Positions 1 to 12,375 of a stretch of 64,000 nt of DNA are shown in pieces. The DNA lies in contig JASANH010000472.1 in the NCBI GenBank assembly GCA_030248295.1, forward strand, positions 62,001-126,000, read 5' to 3'. Below the pieces are notes generated by a model. That model was not told the DNA's origin, searched no databases, and was given only the letters and a program-made list of their open reading frames with translations. The position numbers were made by a program, and so were the translations under genes. Numbering within the stretch: the stretch's first letter is position 1; every line of letters begins with the position of its first letter. Source of the DNA: Mesodorylaimus sp. YZB2_4. Taxonomy: Eukaryota; Nematoda; Enoplea; Dorylaimida; Dorylaimidae.

Positions 1-800
1 AGTGGATCCAAGGGAGGCTCGAATGGGGTAATCCAGTACGAAATCACAAAGTCAGAGTCAAAGGGCTGCAGCCTTCCCCATGCATCAGTTGGTTCTGTCC
101 AGGGGGTCGAATGTTCAAGAAGCTGACACACACATTTTGTAGCGACGAAAATACTCGCGCCAGTTTCAACAATAATCAATCTCAAAAACACATCCCGTGT
201 ATTCCTAAGCTGGTATATCCTCTGCCTCTTTTCAAAACTGAACTATCAAACTCCTAACGACGAAATTTCCCTTCACTATGCGACTGCTAAACGGGCAATA
301 CGCTTAGCAGAGCGTTAGTGGGGATTGGAATTTGATTTTTGTACGTCTCAATTCATCACTCGGCGTAAATCATTTCAATGAAAACATACCCGTACAGCAA
401 ACTGAACGCATTCAAAGGCGTTTGTACGAAAGCGACCAGCGAGTAAAGGTGTGCAAGAATGCGAAAACTGGTTCAGCTAAAGTTTAGGGTTTGGACGAGT
501 AGAATGGGCAAACAGAAAGAGATTTGCTGGGATTGCGGTGGAATAGCGCATTTAGTAAAAAATAAGACAGTCAATGAGGCACAAAAATTGTAAGCTCTGG
601 CAGAACGAATCGAGGAACTATGATTTCAGGGGACAAGCAGTTAATCTGCATCAGTTTATCTGGTGATTTATCTGGAATAAATTAATACTCCAAAAATGTT
701 AAAGGAAGCTTAGAGCGCCATGAATTTGGTAGTAATTCTCCTTGGTGTCGCTGTTGCTGATGCATTTCTTCCCATATTTTGTTTTTGCCTGAAGCCTAAT
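1..800. other. Non-coding stretch, nothing recognised
   Basis: No open frame with recognisable domain content and no clear repeat structure was seen. It may include the far end of the BEL/Pao element, but I could not match it to sequence on the other side of that element. Confidence 0.4.
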
Positions 801-811
801 ACCTGCTACCA

Positions 812-1190
812 TGTAAGCAGGGCTGTGCGGAAACCAGCCCACACACCAGCGTCCCTCTGCGTACTGTACTGTATTTCCACTAGAAGCACCTCACGCGAGG
901 CCATCCCGGACTGGACACTGACTTTCTCGGACGACTGCGGGTGGGCGTCGAACCCACTCGATGTTCGACAGCTGCGACTGTCTACTCGTTTTGCTTCAGT
1001 CTCTCCACTCGAAGCACCTCTGGGCTACCTGTTGAATCGCCCACAGCCTAGAGTGCAAAGTCAGCGTGGATTCATTGTTCGCTAGCCGATCTTCATCATT
1101 GGGGATCGAACCTGAGACGAGCCCAGCCTCTCGCTCCCAAGAATATGGAAAGACGAATGCCGAACCACCTACACCACCGCGGCCACCGTT
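812..1190 (-). mobile_element. tRNA-derived SINE, reverse copy
   Basis: Read on the minus strand this matches the two better copies at 46.05-46.46 and 49.82-50.25 kb. Shared parts include the stretch containing CGCGAGGCCATCCCGGACTG and a pol III B-box-like GGTTCGATCCCC at 1112-1101. The head points toward higher coordinates and the tail toward 812. It lies just downstream of the BEL/Pao coding part. It is diverged, so the limits are approximate. Confidence 0.6.
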
Positions 1191-1399
1191 GTTGCTTGTG
1201 CAATGGTGGACAATGATGCAAGGTGTCGTCGCCTGGTCGCGCAGTGGAAGTTGATATAGCGGGACGGCAGAATCACACGTTGATTTGATTTATATAGGTT
1301 ATATTTCAATAGAGTACTTGATAAACGACCGTACACTCGCTTCACATAAAACGACACTCCCCCTCTTCTCTAGAATCTTCTATCACCTTCCTCTCACTC

Positions 1400-1834
1400 T
1401 TACTTTACACCACTCCCACCGAGGCTATCATGTCCTTCATCTTCACTCGCGTTCGCGACACTCCGCCGCTTGCTGAAAGAGTCGTCGTCGTCTTCAGGGA
1501 TCTCGATTGGATAGAGGTGAACGACGGATCGGTTGATTGATTGCCCGTTTGGCAGACGCACTGTCGCAGTTCGGACTGAATGGTCAGGGAGACTCTTGAT
1601 CGATTCTATCCGTCCCAATTGCCACTTGCCTCGCGGCTGATTCTCCTCTCGCACATGGACCCCATCGCCAACCTTTGGCATTGCATTGAGGCTTGAGCGA
1701 GGATGCTTGATAGTCAACTGATGCCGCTCTCGTAAGGCCAGAAGGTATTGCCTTGACCAAACAGCCCAGAATCGATTGAGATACTGAATCCGCTTTTTCC
1801 AACGGTCCATCAGAGCCTTGCGTGTTCCCATTGC
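1400..1834 (-). pseudogene. BEL/Pao pol C-terminal region (DUF5641-like)
   Basis: A short frame with RWKKRIQYLNRFWAVWSRQ, then VGDGVHVREENQPRGKW and PNGQSINRSVVHLYPIE. This is the conserved domain following the integrase in BEL/Pao polyproteins. It ends in an acidic tail before the stop at 1400-1402. The open frame begins at an ATG at 1831, but that is inside the polyprotein and not a true start. Confidence 0.8.
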
Positions 1835-2303
1835 TTCGATTCGATTCGTCGACGTAGGTGATTGGCCTTTGATTGATGATTGATTCGATTTCAGCCAACA
1901 CCGTAGTCATTTGACTCGTTGATAACATGATCGATTGTATTGACTTTCGGAATGCTTGCTTGACTAATCGGATCAGTCGCTCATAGAAGCCACCCTTCCA
2001 TGGCGATCGTTCCGTGATAAAGTTCCATTTTATTTTGAGTCGACTAGCGTATTCTTGAATTTCCTTCGACTTAAAGTTGCCTCCATGGTCAAAGATTATG
2101 AGTTGTGGCACCCCTCGACGGGCGATAAATCGTTGCAGACCCAGAAGTAGTTGTTCGCTTGTCATATCGTCGACTAATTCTAGATGGATCGCTCGTGTGA
2201 CCATGCACGCCACAATGCTGACCCATTTCTTCTTGGGCTGGCACCCTTTGTCCTTTGTGTAGATCGGGCCGAAATAGTCGATGCCCACATGGGAGAACGC
2301 CTT
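1835..2303 (-). pseudogene. BEL/Pao integrase core
   Basis: The rve-type core is visible: GIDYFGPIYTKDKG holds the first catalytic Asp, VPQLIIFDHGGNFKS the second, and SPWKGGFYERLIRLVK the Glu. All three catalytic acidic residues are therefore present. After ITYVDES the homologous frame is lost; the sequence appears to jump to the C-terminal region with some intervening codons missing. Confidence 0.85.
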
Positions 2304-4560
2304 TGTCTTGCACTCGCGGCTTTGGCAAGTCTGGCATCGGTGGTGGCTTGTAGGGTCCCCCGTCCCATCGCCGACAAACCCCGCATCTTCTAATTATTCG
2401 ATTGACTTCTGCTCGCCCTGTTGGAACCCAGAATCGCATTCGCAGTTGAGCCAATGTGTGCGATATGCCGCTATGCATCGTCTGTTCGTGAGCCTCTTTG
2501 ATCACCAGGTGGGTAAACTTTGACCTTTTCGGAAGGAGGATAGGATTGATCGCTTCAATCGAGATTTTAGCCTGCCCAATTCTCCCACCGCATCGAATGA
2601 CGCCATCCTTATCTAATTGAAGTGGTATTGCATTGTTGAGAAGAACTGCCCTCTGATCGCCCTGCATTCTCCTCAGCCGTACCAGCTCGTCTGGGAAATA
2701 CTTTGCTTGCATCGCTTTGAACCATAGCTTCTCTGCCATATCGATCTCTTCTGGCGTCGATGGGTCCAGTTCGCTTTCTTTGCGGTGGGATCGCCCCTTC
2801 TTCTTCTTTACCTTGGCCACAAATCGTATGCAGAGGATCGTAATGCGTATTAGTTTCCTCCAACTTGAGTATCGATTTTCGTCAAAAATTCGGTTAGCTT
2901 CGTCCGAACCCTCCGCCGCAAAATTGGTCGTTGCTGTATGACCCGTCGTTTCGGTTTTGCTTGCCTGGATATCGTCCTGGTCGAACTTGAATTCGTCCAC
3001 TGCGGGCCATGTTTCTTCGGCTCCGCGCAGCCATTGCGGTCCATGCCACCATATAGATTTGTTTTTGAGTGCCATGGCTGTTGCTCCTCTGAACAGGAGA
3101 TCAGCTGGATTGTCCTCTGTGGTCACATAACGAAACCTGACGGATTTGATGCTCGTGATGAACCTGACCCGATTTGCCTCGAATGTTTGCAGCGGCTTGG
3201 TCGATTGAAGCCATCGTAGGACGCATTGGGAATCGATCCACATGAAGGTGCTTTCGATTTGAGGCTGCAGTCCATCGCGGACAAATGTGAGGATTTTCGC
3301 CCCAATATGTGCTGCCAGCAGTTCAAGTCGCGGAATTGTCGGATTCTTCTCTTTCCACTTGTCTGCTCGCTTCGGTTTCATTCGACTTTTTGCAAAGATA
3401 AGGTTCGATTTGCCCAGTTGAGATCGCAAATAGACGCACGCCCCGTACGCCTTCTCCGACGCATCACAGAAGACATGTAGTTGATACGGAGTGCCATCAT
3501 TACCCAGATACCTTGGTAGCTTGACCTGATCGAGGCCATCGAGGTCTGCTCGAGTTTGATCCCACTTTTCTCGGGTTTGCGTTGTTAATTGATCGTCCCA
3601 TTTTAGATCCGTCGACCATAGGCTTTGGAAGAAGTGGCGGACATTGACCATGATTGGGCACATGAGACCAAGGGGATCGAAGGCCTGATGAATAAAGCTG
3701 AGTACCGACCGCTTTGTAGGCTTGCTTTCGATGACCATTTTGCCATGGTTAATTGTGATCGTGTCCGAACATGTGTCCCACTTGATACCTAGGACCTTTG
3801 TCTGAGCCGCTTTCGCTCGATCCGTTTCTGGGATTGCCTTGAGGAATTCTCGATCATTCGAGTTCCATTCCCGCAAATTCATTGATGCTTCATTGAAAAG
3901 TTTCTTCGCAACTTGATAGAAGTCGATTGCGTCAGCAGTTGATTGAACCCCGGTGATCATGTTGTCCACATACATATTGTCCTGTATCTTCTTCGCTACT
4001 GGTCCACCGTTCAGTTGCAGATGGTACTTGATGGTTGCCCCGAGCAGGAACAGGCTTGATATGACACCGAACGGGACTCGTTTGAAGCGATAGATTTGCA
4101 AGTTGCCATCGACACTTGGATTCTTGGGGCTCTTGAGCCAAAGAAATCGCGTGACGTCCCTTGATACGGGTTGTAGTCCGACTTGTAAGAATGCCTTCTC
4201 GATATCTGCGATCAATGCTACTTTGTTCATTCGAAAGCGAAGTAGCAGTTGGGCCAAGTCGTCTAGTATGACTGGTCCTCTGTGTAGGCATTCGTTTAAA
4301 CTGCGCTGTTGATTGCTTGTCTTGGCAGAGCCATCGTAGACGATCCGTACCTTTGTCGTGGCTCGATCAGGTGTGATCACGGGATGGTGTGGAAGGTAGT
4401 GAATGGGGCCATCGATCTTGTCTTTTTCGATCTTCTCGATGATGCCCTTGTGCAGCTGATCTTGGATTATAGCATCGTATTTGATCATCAGCTCGGGGTC
4501 GTATTGTAAGCGACGGACCACTGACTTGAGTCGCCCCATGGTCCATAGTCCATAGTCCAT
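2303..4560 (-). pseudogene. BEL/Pao reverse transcriptase, RNase H and integrase zinc domain
   Basis: The frame carries reverse-transcriptase landmarks (RIVYDGSAKT, LIADIEKAFLQV, RVPFGVISSLFLL). The catalytic box reads YVDN at 3972-3961, where the family has YVDD. An RNase H-like part follows (HVFCDASEKAYGACV, IPRLELLAAHI). Next comes an H-H-C-C integrase zinc domain, with histidines in KEAHEQTMHSGIS and cysteines in RRCGVCRRW. Near 2302 a single-base frame change separates this from the integrase core; the open frame itself continues out of frame to 2089. The substitution in the active-site box plus the frame breaks argue for a dead copy. Confidence 0.88.
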
Positions 4561-4561
4561 A
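4541..4561. repeat. Heptamer tandem repeat at a frame break
   Basis: Three perfect copies of GTCCATA lie exactly where the gag-protease frame hands over to the reverse-transcriptase frame. Seven is not a multiple of three, so a change of one unit shifts the frame. This is the simplest visible cause of the break in the BEL/Pao coding region. Confidence 0.85.
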
Positions 4562-6901
4562 GTTGTCTGGCAGATCGAGATGTTCACCTTTTTGTGGCCA
4601 TTGAACTTGATATCGATTGTCCTCGAATTTGATTGTTTCATTGAACATCTGCATGGCTTTCTCATCGTCACGTTCATTGATTTGATCAGTGATTCCAATC
4701 TTCTCGAGTTCCCACAAGCCATTGATTTGAGCTTGATCCTTGATGTGTGCCTCTAGGTGGTTCAGCTCTTGACTGTTTATTGCGACTGACGAGACAAAGC
4801 AGTTGAATGTTGAGGCTGGCTCAGAGATTTTGATTTGGTTCTTGGTTTGGCCGAAAACGATCCACCCGAAAATAGAGTTGCGGAGATAAAGGCTTGGTCC
4901 GATTTCTTTGCTGTTGGCTATCAGGATACGCTCATATTCATTAATGCCGATAAGTATGTCGATTTTGATCGTTTCTGAGTCGTTTAGGATTGGATCGGCT
5001 AGATCATAGTTGTCGAGGATGTCCTTCAGATTCGCGAGCATCGCGGCGCTCCGCCACAACGATTGAGCGATCTGCGGGACGACATTGGCTTTGATTTTGA
5101 TTTGTTGTCTGAGCTTACCCTTTACCTGAAGCTCGACGATTGCAGACTTGATTCGTTTTGGTTCTTTGGCACCGAACGTGTACAGCACGATTTCTTCGTG
5201 CGACGTTGGTTTGATAGCGAGTCGCTTGATCAGGTCATCAGTTACATAAGTTCGCTGGCTTCCACTGTCAAGGAGAATTCGCCCTTTGATTGATCGGGGA
5301 GTTTGATTCAAGGATTGGATATCGCCCCAGGCCGTCTGCAAAAGCACTGCTTGATTAGATGTGAACAGACTAGTGCTTATGTCAGAAGCGAGCGTCGTTG
5401 TGGTTGCCCCAGTGTCGATATACGGTGCCTTCGATCGCTTTTCGCAGAGGCTTGAATGATGGCTGGTGTATCGACAATGATAGCACTTTGTTTTCGCCCA
5501 GCATTGGTCAGTTTGATGGCCAGGTTTGAGACATCGCCAGCAATGGTCCTTGAGCTTCCTCTTTCGTTCTTCAACTGTGGGCACGTGTTGGCATTCATCG
5601 GCCCAGTGGTCGCCCTCGCAGTAGATGCATGGAGAGCGAGGCTTGTTCTTGACATGACCATGATTGGTGACAGCTTTTGAGGTATGCTTTGCTCTACTCT
5701 TGCTGTTGATCAGAAACGAATGGCTCGTCTTGGGTACGCTTGGTTTTCCCCTCGTTTCGCTGCTTTGATGACTAAGCTGATCATGGCTCGTCTTTTGTTT
5801 CTCGTATTGCATGATACGCTCGCGGGCAACAGCATCATGGATTGATACCATCTTGGTCAATTCGGCTCGCAATTCTTTGAGCTTCCATTGCTCGGCGGGC
5901 TCCTTTTTGTAGATCTTCTCGAGAACAAACGCTGGCAACTTCGGCCAGATCAGACTCGTCGTCCAAGATTCATCGACCGCGCCACCCAGTGATTTGATCG
6001 AGCGCAGATGCTTTTCAAGATTGATTTGCAGTTGGCGCAAGCCTTCCATGTTCCGGGCACCCTCAAGATTCACAATGGCTCGTTGGTGCATTCGAATGAT
6101 TTCTTGGTCGTTGCCAAAGCGTTCTTTGAGGAGCTGAACCGCCGTTTCGTAGTTCTCGCCTGTGACCGCTAACCCATCGACCACTGATTTCGCATCGCCC
6201 GTTAGTTGAGCCACCAGATATGCCATTTTCGTGACAGGCGTGACGGCATCATTCGCGTGAACCGAGGCGTTGAACGCGTCCCAGAATGGATTGAACTGCA
6301 GCCGATCGCCACTGAACTTTGGTAACTCGAGTTTTGGTAACTTGGCGTGCATCTGCGCAACGCCGCGACCTTGACCCAGACCAGCTTGGTTGCCTACGAC
6401 CTGTACCTTGATATTCGACTCTTGTTCGAAACGCTCACGTTCTATCCGTGCTTGTTGTTCGATTCGCTCCATATTCCATCTCGTTCTCTGTTCTTCTTCT
6501 TGAAGCCGTAGCTGCAGTTGAATTCGCTCGATCTCGGCGTTTACTTTGGCCTCTTCCAACTTGGCCTTCAGCTGGCGTTCTTCTTTCTCGATCATCCGAT
6601 TCTCAAAGCAGCCAATATCAGCAATCGCCATATCGTATTCGATCTCCATTTGGGCGTATTGCTCACTTTCAGTAACGAACTCAGCCGACTCGGCATCGTC
6701 CACAGCGTTCGCGTAGTCGTCGTACTTGTTCTTATAGCCCTCGAAAAGCGCTCGCAAGCGGGCCTTGTACTTGTCGATTTCATGAGTAGTTTCTTCGTTG
6801 ATAACTGCCAAATTAGGTTTTGCGTCGAGTAGGTGGCGAAGGGCTAGGCGTCGAGGGGCGAGCTGTTTTCGAAGCCTCGCCGCAACGTACCGCGCGATCA
6901 T
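4545..6901 (-). pseudogene. BEL/Pao gag-protease portion
   Basis: The open frame begins at an ATG at 6901. About the first 170 residues are charged and coiled-coil-like (EEQRTRW, QARIERERF). A DUF1759-type gag segment follows (LPKLELPKFSGD, then FWDAFNASV). Three zinc knuckles are visible: CIYCEGDHWADEC, CWRCLKPGHQTDQC and CYHCRYTSHHSSLC. The protease motif is LLDSGSQRTYV, with DSG in place of DTG, as is common in this superfamily. The homologous frame is lost at the heptamer repeat at 4541-4561; about 60 codons beyond it are read out of frame to a stop at 4367. Family assignment is secure; activity is not implied. Confidence 0.88.
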
Positions 6902-6954
6902 GGACGTCCTATAGCTAGATCGTCGACTTTTGTTGCGGTTGTTTGGATCATATG

Positions 6955-7987
6955 CAATCGATCTGCTGTAGGCGGGACTCGGATCCGTGAGGGAGCATGT
7001 CCTTTGTTTTTGAGATGATTACTCCTCTTATTTGCCTTTGATATCATCAATGATGTGGATGCGAACCCTTGAGATGCTCAGTTCTATGTTAGTGTTCGGC
7101 AAATAGTCATCACGCCCCACGACTCTCTGTGGTGCAGCGGGGCTAATAAAAAGCAACACAAGTCAAACAAGCACTCGTTTCGTATCGACAGCCGCACACT
7201 GCTTGTGGTAAGACCCTTAAAATGTAAAAAACAATGCAAAAGACGTCGTCGTACAGGTGCCAAGCACGCACATGACCACCTTCTTGCACCCCGTTGACTA
7301 CTGCTGAATATATGATATGGCAAAAACTATAGATATAGATATAATTTCGATATTCATATTTCAATAAAATATGGGTATGGATAAACATCTTCAAATCTAC
7401 ATCGTCGAAAATAAATATCTATATGTTGTAATAGAGCATGATACCTTATTGAACGCTGGTCCTGTTGTCCATATACCCCTGCGCATTGCCGTCGACTTCA
7501 TGATTTCTATGGTCCTCAGGGCCCTGTGATATAGCCTAATCTCTTCACGTGGACAGACTACGACATCTAACGCATGCTGGAAGACATGACTTTAATCCGC
7601 ATGTTTTGCTGGATTACGAGAATTTTATTAAAGATTTTTTAAAGGCAGCAAATTCAACGGAAAAAGAGTCCTTTGTCTTATCGTTAGGTTATTTGATACA
7701 GTAAATTTTTTGCTGTCGCCCCAGGAGAATTACGTTATCACTTCTTGGCTCCGATGCTTTGGTTATACCTCCTCGTAGGCGTATCCCGGCATCTCCCACA
7801 AAACAACTATGCCTACATTTCATGTCATGTCATGTCATACTTTATCCATAGCCAAGCACTATATACCTACAGCGCACTCGAAGCCCAAGTAACACATAAA
7901 TTTGACAATAATTTTGTACCGAGGCGGGAGTCCAACGGCCACGTCGATTAGCTGTTAAGAAAGATTGCTTCTAGCAAAAATCCGTTG
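6955..7987. other. Non-coding, AT-rich in part
   Basis: No coding signal was recognised. It includes an ATATGG/ATAT-rich patch around 7310-7430 similar in texture to 38.2-38.4 kb, and a short TCATG repeat near 7819. A left LTR of the BEL/Pao element would be expected here but was not identified. Confidence 0.4.
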
Positions 7988-9859
7988 TTAAAGGTATCCG
8001 TTCATGTGAAAAGCTAGGATTCAGAATTTGTTTAAATTCAAATCACATTTACTTAATAGGGTCGGAATACTTCCGAAAAACATAATTTCAAACGTGGTCA
8101 CTCCAGTCGCTGACCGCTGGTATTTATTTTATTCGGAGAAGTACCCTTCCCCATATCAGTTTGGAATGGATATAATCGAAGAGTGTGCGCGCAAGGCGGC
8201 CGCCGGGTGGCCCTGCCCCATTGTCAGCACGGCCGTTAGTATAGCCTATGTTTGGGAGCAGAATTGAAACATGAAATGCTTCTCGAATGTCCAACAATTT
8301 GCATCTTGCACTTCATTTCATACAATTTGCATCTTGCATTCATCTTGCTACGAACATCGTGAAATAACCCTTGGATTTTGGCGTAGAGAAGCTGGTGCAC
8401 CATGCATTGATGATCTGTCGGTCGAATAGCTCGGTATTGATTTTGTTTTGCCTCAGATTTATTGAGGATTATTCATTTCGGTACCTGCGACTGTGGTGCG
8501 ATTCAGAAAACTCCTTGAGCCCTGGATACACGCACGTATGTGCTTACATTTATGCTGTTTGCCACATGACTCCTTTGCTCTCGGGTACTGTTTTAGTTTT
8601 TGCTTAGATGATGTTCTTTACTCCGACAACTTAATGTTCTCTGCAGCAGCTCTAAATACCAACTGGTTCTGCTGCTAGGCCAACTTGTGATACACATAAA
8701 AGAAGTGTTTTTGATTCTGTGACTCTTGTATTGTGTGAGACATATACGTACTCGTTTACTCCTGTACATTGGAAAAGTCTCTAGCAATGTCTTATGCACA
8801 ATAAAATACCAAACATCGCTGTCACAATACATCAAAAACCTAAAGACAAATCGTCATCGTCGTTCATAACCTACTGTAGCTCGTTTGAAAACGCGTAACA
8901 ACTAAACTAAGTCATAGAAAGCAGTGGCTTCATCTTTCGAAGCGCGTCATGCAATTCTCACATTTTAATCCCATGGACAATTTAAGAGCAGGCATTTTTG
9001 GGTTATTAGCTAGTATTCCACATCGAGTCTATCAGTCCGCTGCTCCCCAACGACAAAGCTTCTCAGTAAGTTGTGTTCCATCCGCTACTGCTGTCCAACG
9101 TCGACAAGAAAAGTGCAGATCTCCGTACGATCCGAGGTCGACCATTTTATGACTTGTTGTATCCTGAAACACACCCTTCTTGCAGTCGACTTATATTTTC
9201 AGAATGAGTTGACTTTCACTAATCCATGTCAATGTAGTTTTCTTCTTCAAAAAAGTCCTGATGTTGACCTCATCCCCGTTTTTTTATTTGGAAAATCCTA
9301 AATCGTTTAGTGCTCACTCTACGCGGAGAGATAAAAAGCTCAACACTTCATGTCGCTGTTCTAATTTACCGAATTGCACAACACATATAGGAACATGGCA
9401 TATTCTTACCTGGGCCGGCCTAGCTCCCATCCAACTGTGGAGCTCGCTCTTCGTCCACCAGCATTCGCAGCCACTCAGCATAGCCCAGAGGCAAAAGTAA
9501 AAACCTGCCCTTGTCACATCGTTGTCACTTCCAAATCAATTCATTATTTCAAAATAAGTTCAATATTTTTTCTTTCTCTCCATCAGTCCTCGTACACGTC
9601 AGTTTTACTTGGACTGAACCATGCTGGCAAAAGAGCCACCCCGCGGCCGCCTTGCGCGCACACTTTTCGATTATATCCATTCCAAACTGATATGGGGGAG
9701 GGTACTTCTCCAAATAAAATAAATACCAGCGGTCACCGACTGGAGTGACCACGTTGGAAGTTATGTTTTTTCGAAAGTGATCTGACCCTATTTACTGAAT
9801 ATGATTTAAATCTAAAAAAATTCTGAATCCTAGCTTTTCACATGAACGGATACCTTTAA
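7988..9859. mobile_element. TTAA-flanked DNA transposon with long inverted repeats
   Basis: The element proper runs 7992-9855. It starts AGGTATCCGTTCATGTG, ends with the reverse complement, and is bounded by TTAA at 7988-7991 and 9856-9859. The inverted terminal repeats extend inward about 230 bases (to about 8230 and from about 9615), with mismatches; both contain the GCGCGCAAGGCGGCCGC block. The roughly 1.3-kb interior has no recognised transposase, so this is a non-autonomous copy. TTAA duplication is typical of piggyBac-type transposition; the exact superfamily is inference. Confidence 0.82.
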
Positions 9860-11395
9860 ATTGGGTAAGCGGGGCAAAAAAATTGCAGTTCCGAAAGTTC
9901 TACTATCATATTAAAAACTTTGTATCTATTCCAAATTTGAGATTTTACAGAATTTATAGCGGCGAAGCTTTGAGCTCACCGTACCGAAAAGTTGAAAGGC
10001 CTGTTAAAAATATTGAAACTTGTGTGGATCTAACTTGTAAACGTGATCTGCATATTCCCTAGCTTATTGCTGATGTTAGTTGCAGAGGCATGAGACAACC
10101 ATCCGCAAAGAACAGAAAGTCGCCTTTTTAGATTGTGAGGAAAAGTTGCCCTTTTGCTCTGCATGATTACTACTTTTTTTCAAGGAGATTCCGGTGGTCC
10201 CACGGTGTTCACAGATGGATTCCTGTGAAGACAAGCTGGAGTCGTGAGCATCATAGGGGATCCCTGTTTGGCTGGTGATCCAGCGATTGATGAAAAAATT
10301 AGGTTTCATTACCCGTGGATACAACAAGTCATACAGCAATGGGAAACAAACCCTTAAAGCTTTTCGTTTATTGGGTTTTTTCATTTCTTGGCCTTGTTTC
10401 TATCGTTTTGTCTTTTTAATAATTATAAAGAATAAAAGGCCCAAAAGGTTCAGGTTTTTAATACAAAGAAGAAGATGTTTTCTCAGATTTCTATTATTTC
10501 AGCATGAGGTGTAACTGTTCGTGTATGCTGAAGATAAAATATGGTGTAATTACATACTTCGCTTTCAAAAATCATGCACTTGCGAAAAAAAAACAATCTT
10601 TGTCAGCCTAGCAGATCTCCAATTTCAAAAAAACTAAAAACAGAATTTTGATCACACGAATATTCGCGCTAATATTGCATCGACTTTTCCTCAATCGGAT
10701 ACTGCAACTCAAAAATTTTCAGGTCGTTGACCCTTTGCTGGTGAAAGTTGTAAACTCATAGCTAGTACTGGGTTCACACTCCAGAAGGTGCTTTTGATAG
10801 GCTCTACGGGTGTTTCGAAGCACTGTAAACACGTTGCTAAACCAGTCGATGAGCATCAAGGCGATTCATGGTAAACCCGTCGGTTTGATATTCCAGCCTG
10901 CCATCTATACTGAGTGAGACCTTTTATGTTACAGTAAAACCTCAGTAAAAGTCGCAGAAGTACGTACCCCTAGAAAGATATGAAAGGTGTAAAGGGGGAG
11001 TAGCCGAGTCATGAAATTTGAGAAGATGTTAATCGATATTCCTTTGAAATGTAGGTTTCGTAGCCGTAGTCGTAGTCGTAAAATCGTAGCTTTAACGATT
11101 TTAACATGAATTTAACATGAAAAAATTTAGAAAAGGAGGTCTAAAACAAATCAAAAGACTCTTTCTCTTCCCAATCATTTGTTCATTTGTTTGCAATACT
11201 TTTCTCACACAGAATTCCCCCCCCCCCCCTACCCCACTCGCCTCATCGTCCGGCTAACGAAAAGGCCATACGTCTCCTACACATTCAGCAAATTTATTTT
11301 TTAAAACGTAGTGCTAATTCTACGGTAATTGTTTTACTATGCGAATTGCGATTTGAACGATACAGAAAAAATCCCCGATAATCGGCCTGATTGAA
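9860..11395. other. Non-coding stretch
   Basis: No recognisable gene. It includes a run of 13 C at 11217-11229. Short open frames here show no family resemblance I can name. Confidence 0.4.
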
Positions 11396-11399
11396 TGAC

Positions 11400-12230
11400 C
11401 GTTTCAACCAAATCTCTACTATATTCTAAAAAGCCACTGCCCGTGGACATGAGACGAAAACGTGGTGAACATCCTCAGTGTCATCACATGCATAACGATT
11501 CATGCAGTATTTACAATATGCTTCAACCTCAGCGAATTTAGAAACCCTACTTCTTGTGTATACAGCAAGCCAAAGTGCAAACTACGAGTCAGCCCGTCAA
11601 CATTCTTATCGTTAGTCCTGGTTAGCTTCCAGTAAGCCCCGAAATCAATTGAGTCGTTTCCTAACTTTGCTTTCCAGTATTCCTGCATGGCCAAGGCGGC
11701 CTTGCCCACTTTACCACCCATCATGTGATCATAAAATATCTTGGTTTTGACGTGTTTCAGCGAATATGTTCTGGTGTCTAATCCCACACTACCAACTTAG
11801 ACAAAACTTGGCAGTTATAACAGCCCTGCGGATATCATTATACAGTCGAGGTACTGCTAAGTTAGTCAGCTGATTGAGTTTTGCGTATTGCACTTTTTCA
11901 AAGAAAAAATCGAACACCCTGTGCCAAGCTGCTTCCTGGCTGGCTACCAGTCTACGCAATAGAAGCATTAGGCGGAAGGCATATACTTTTGTGCCTACAT
12001 CTGGATAAGCCACTCCGCTTTGGTCTTTGCTCCTTTTTAACATGTATTTGTTTACCATATTAGCTTTGGATGGATACCAGAAATATCCATCGATATTTTC
12101 TTCAATATATCGTTGGAGATCATACGCGGGTGCGATTATGGACGCTAAGTACCATACTTTCGAGAGGAAATACGTATCAACCACATGAATTCTACAAAAA
12201 AAAAAGAAATGCCGCCATGAGTATACCCCA
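11400..12230 (-). pseudogene. LINE reverse-transcriptase C-terminal fragment
   Basis: Minus-strand frames carry the region after the reverse-transcriptase fingers and palm of non-LTR elements: LSKVWYLASIIAP, then YIEENIDGYFWYPSKA, then SGVAYPDVGTKVYAFRL. A second frame (from about 11787 down) continues with EYWKAKLGNDSID. Near 11.45-11.5 kb a short zinc-binding-like tail follows, with two Cys, a His pair and a Cys (ending VFVSCPRAVAF). At least one frame change and several stops interrupt it. The clade was not determined. Confidence 0.7.
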
Positions 12231-12375
12231 GGTCCTAAATAAAAATTCGTCCAATAAGTTTCTTGGGTGAGGATGGAGTTAGTACGAACGCACGACACTG
12301 AAAGGGGCCTACAAGTGCATGCTTCAAGGCGAATCAGGAAAAAATTGCCTCCTTCGCTCCAATCTATCTGCACTA

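Larger units (their letters stand above)
1400..6950 (-). mobile_element. BEL/Pao LTR retrotransposon, degenerate
   Basis: On the minus strand, the order is coiled-coil gag with DUF1759-type region, CCHC knuckles, aspartic protease, reverse transcriptase, RNase H, integrase zinc domain, integrase core and C-terminal region. This is the BEL/Pao arrangement. The reading frame changes near 4.55 kb and 2.30 kb, and an apparent internal deletion plus frame change lies near 1.83 kb. I could not find a matching pair of long terminal repeats by eye on either side. The copy is not expected to be autonomous. Confidence 0.9.
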
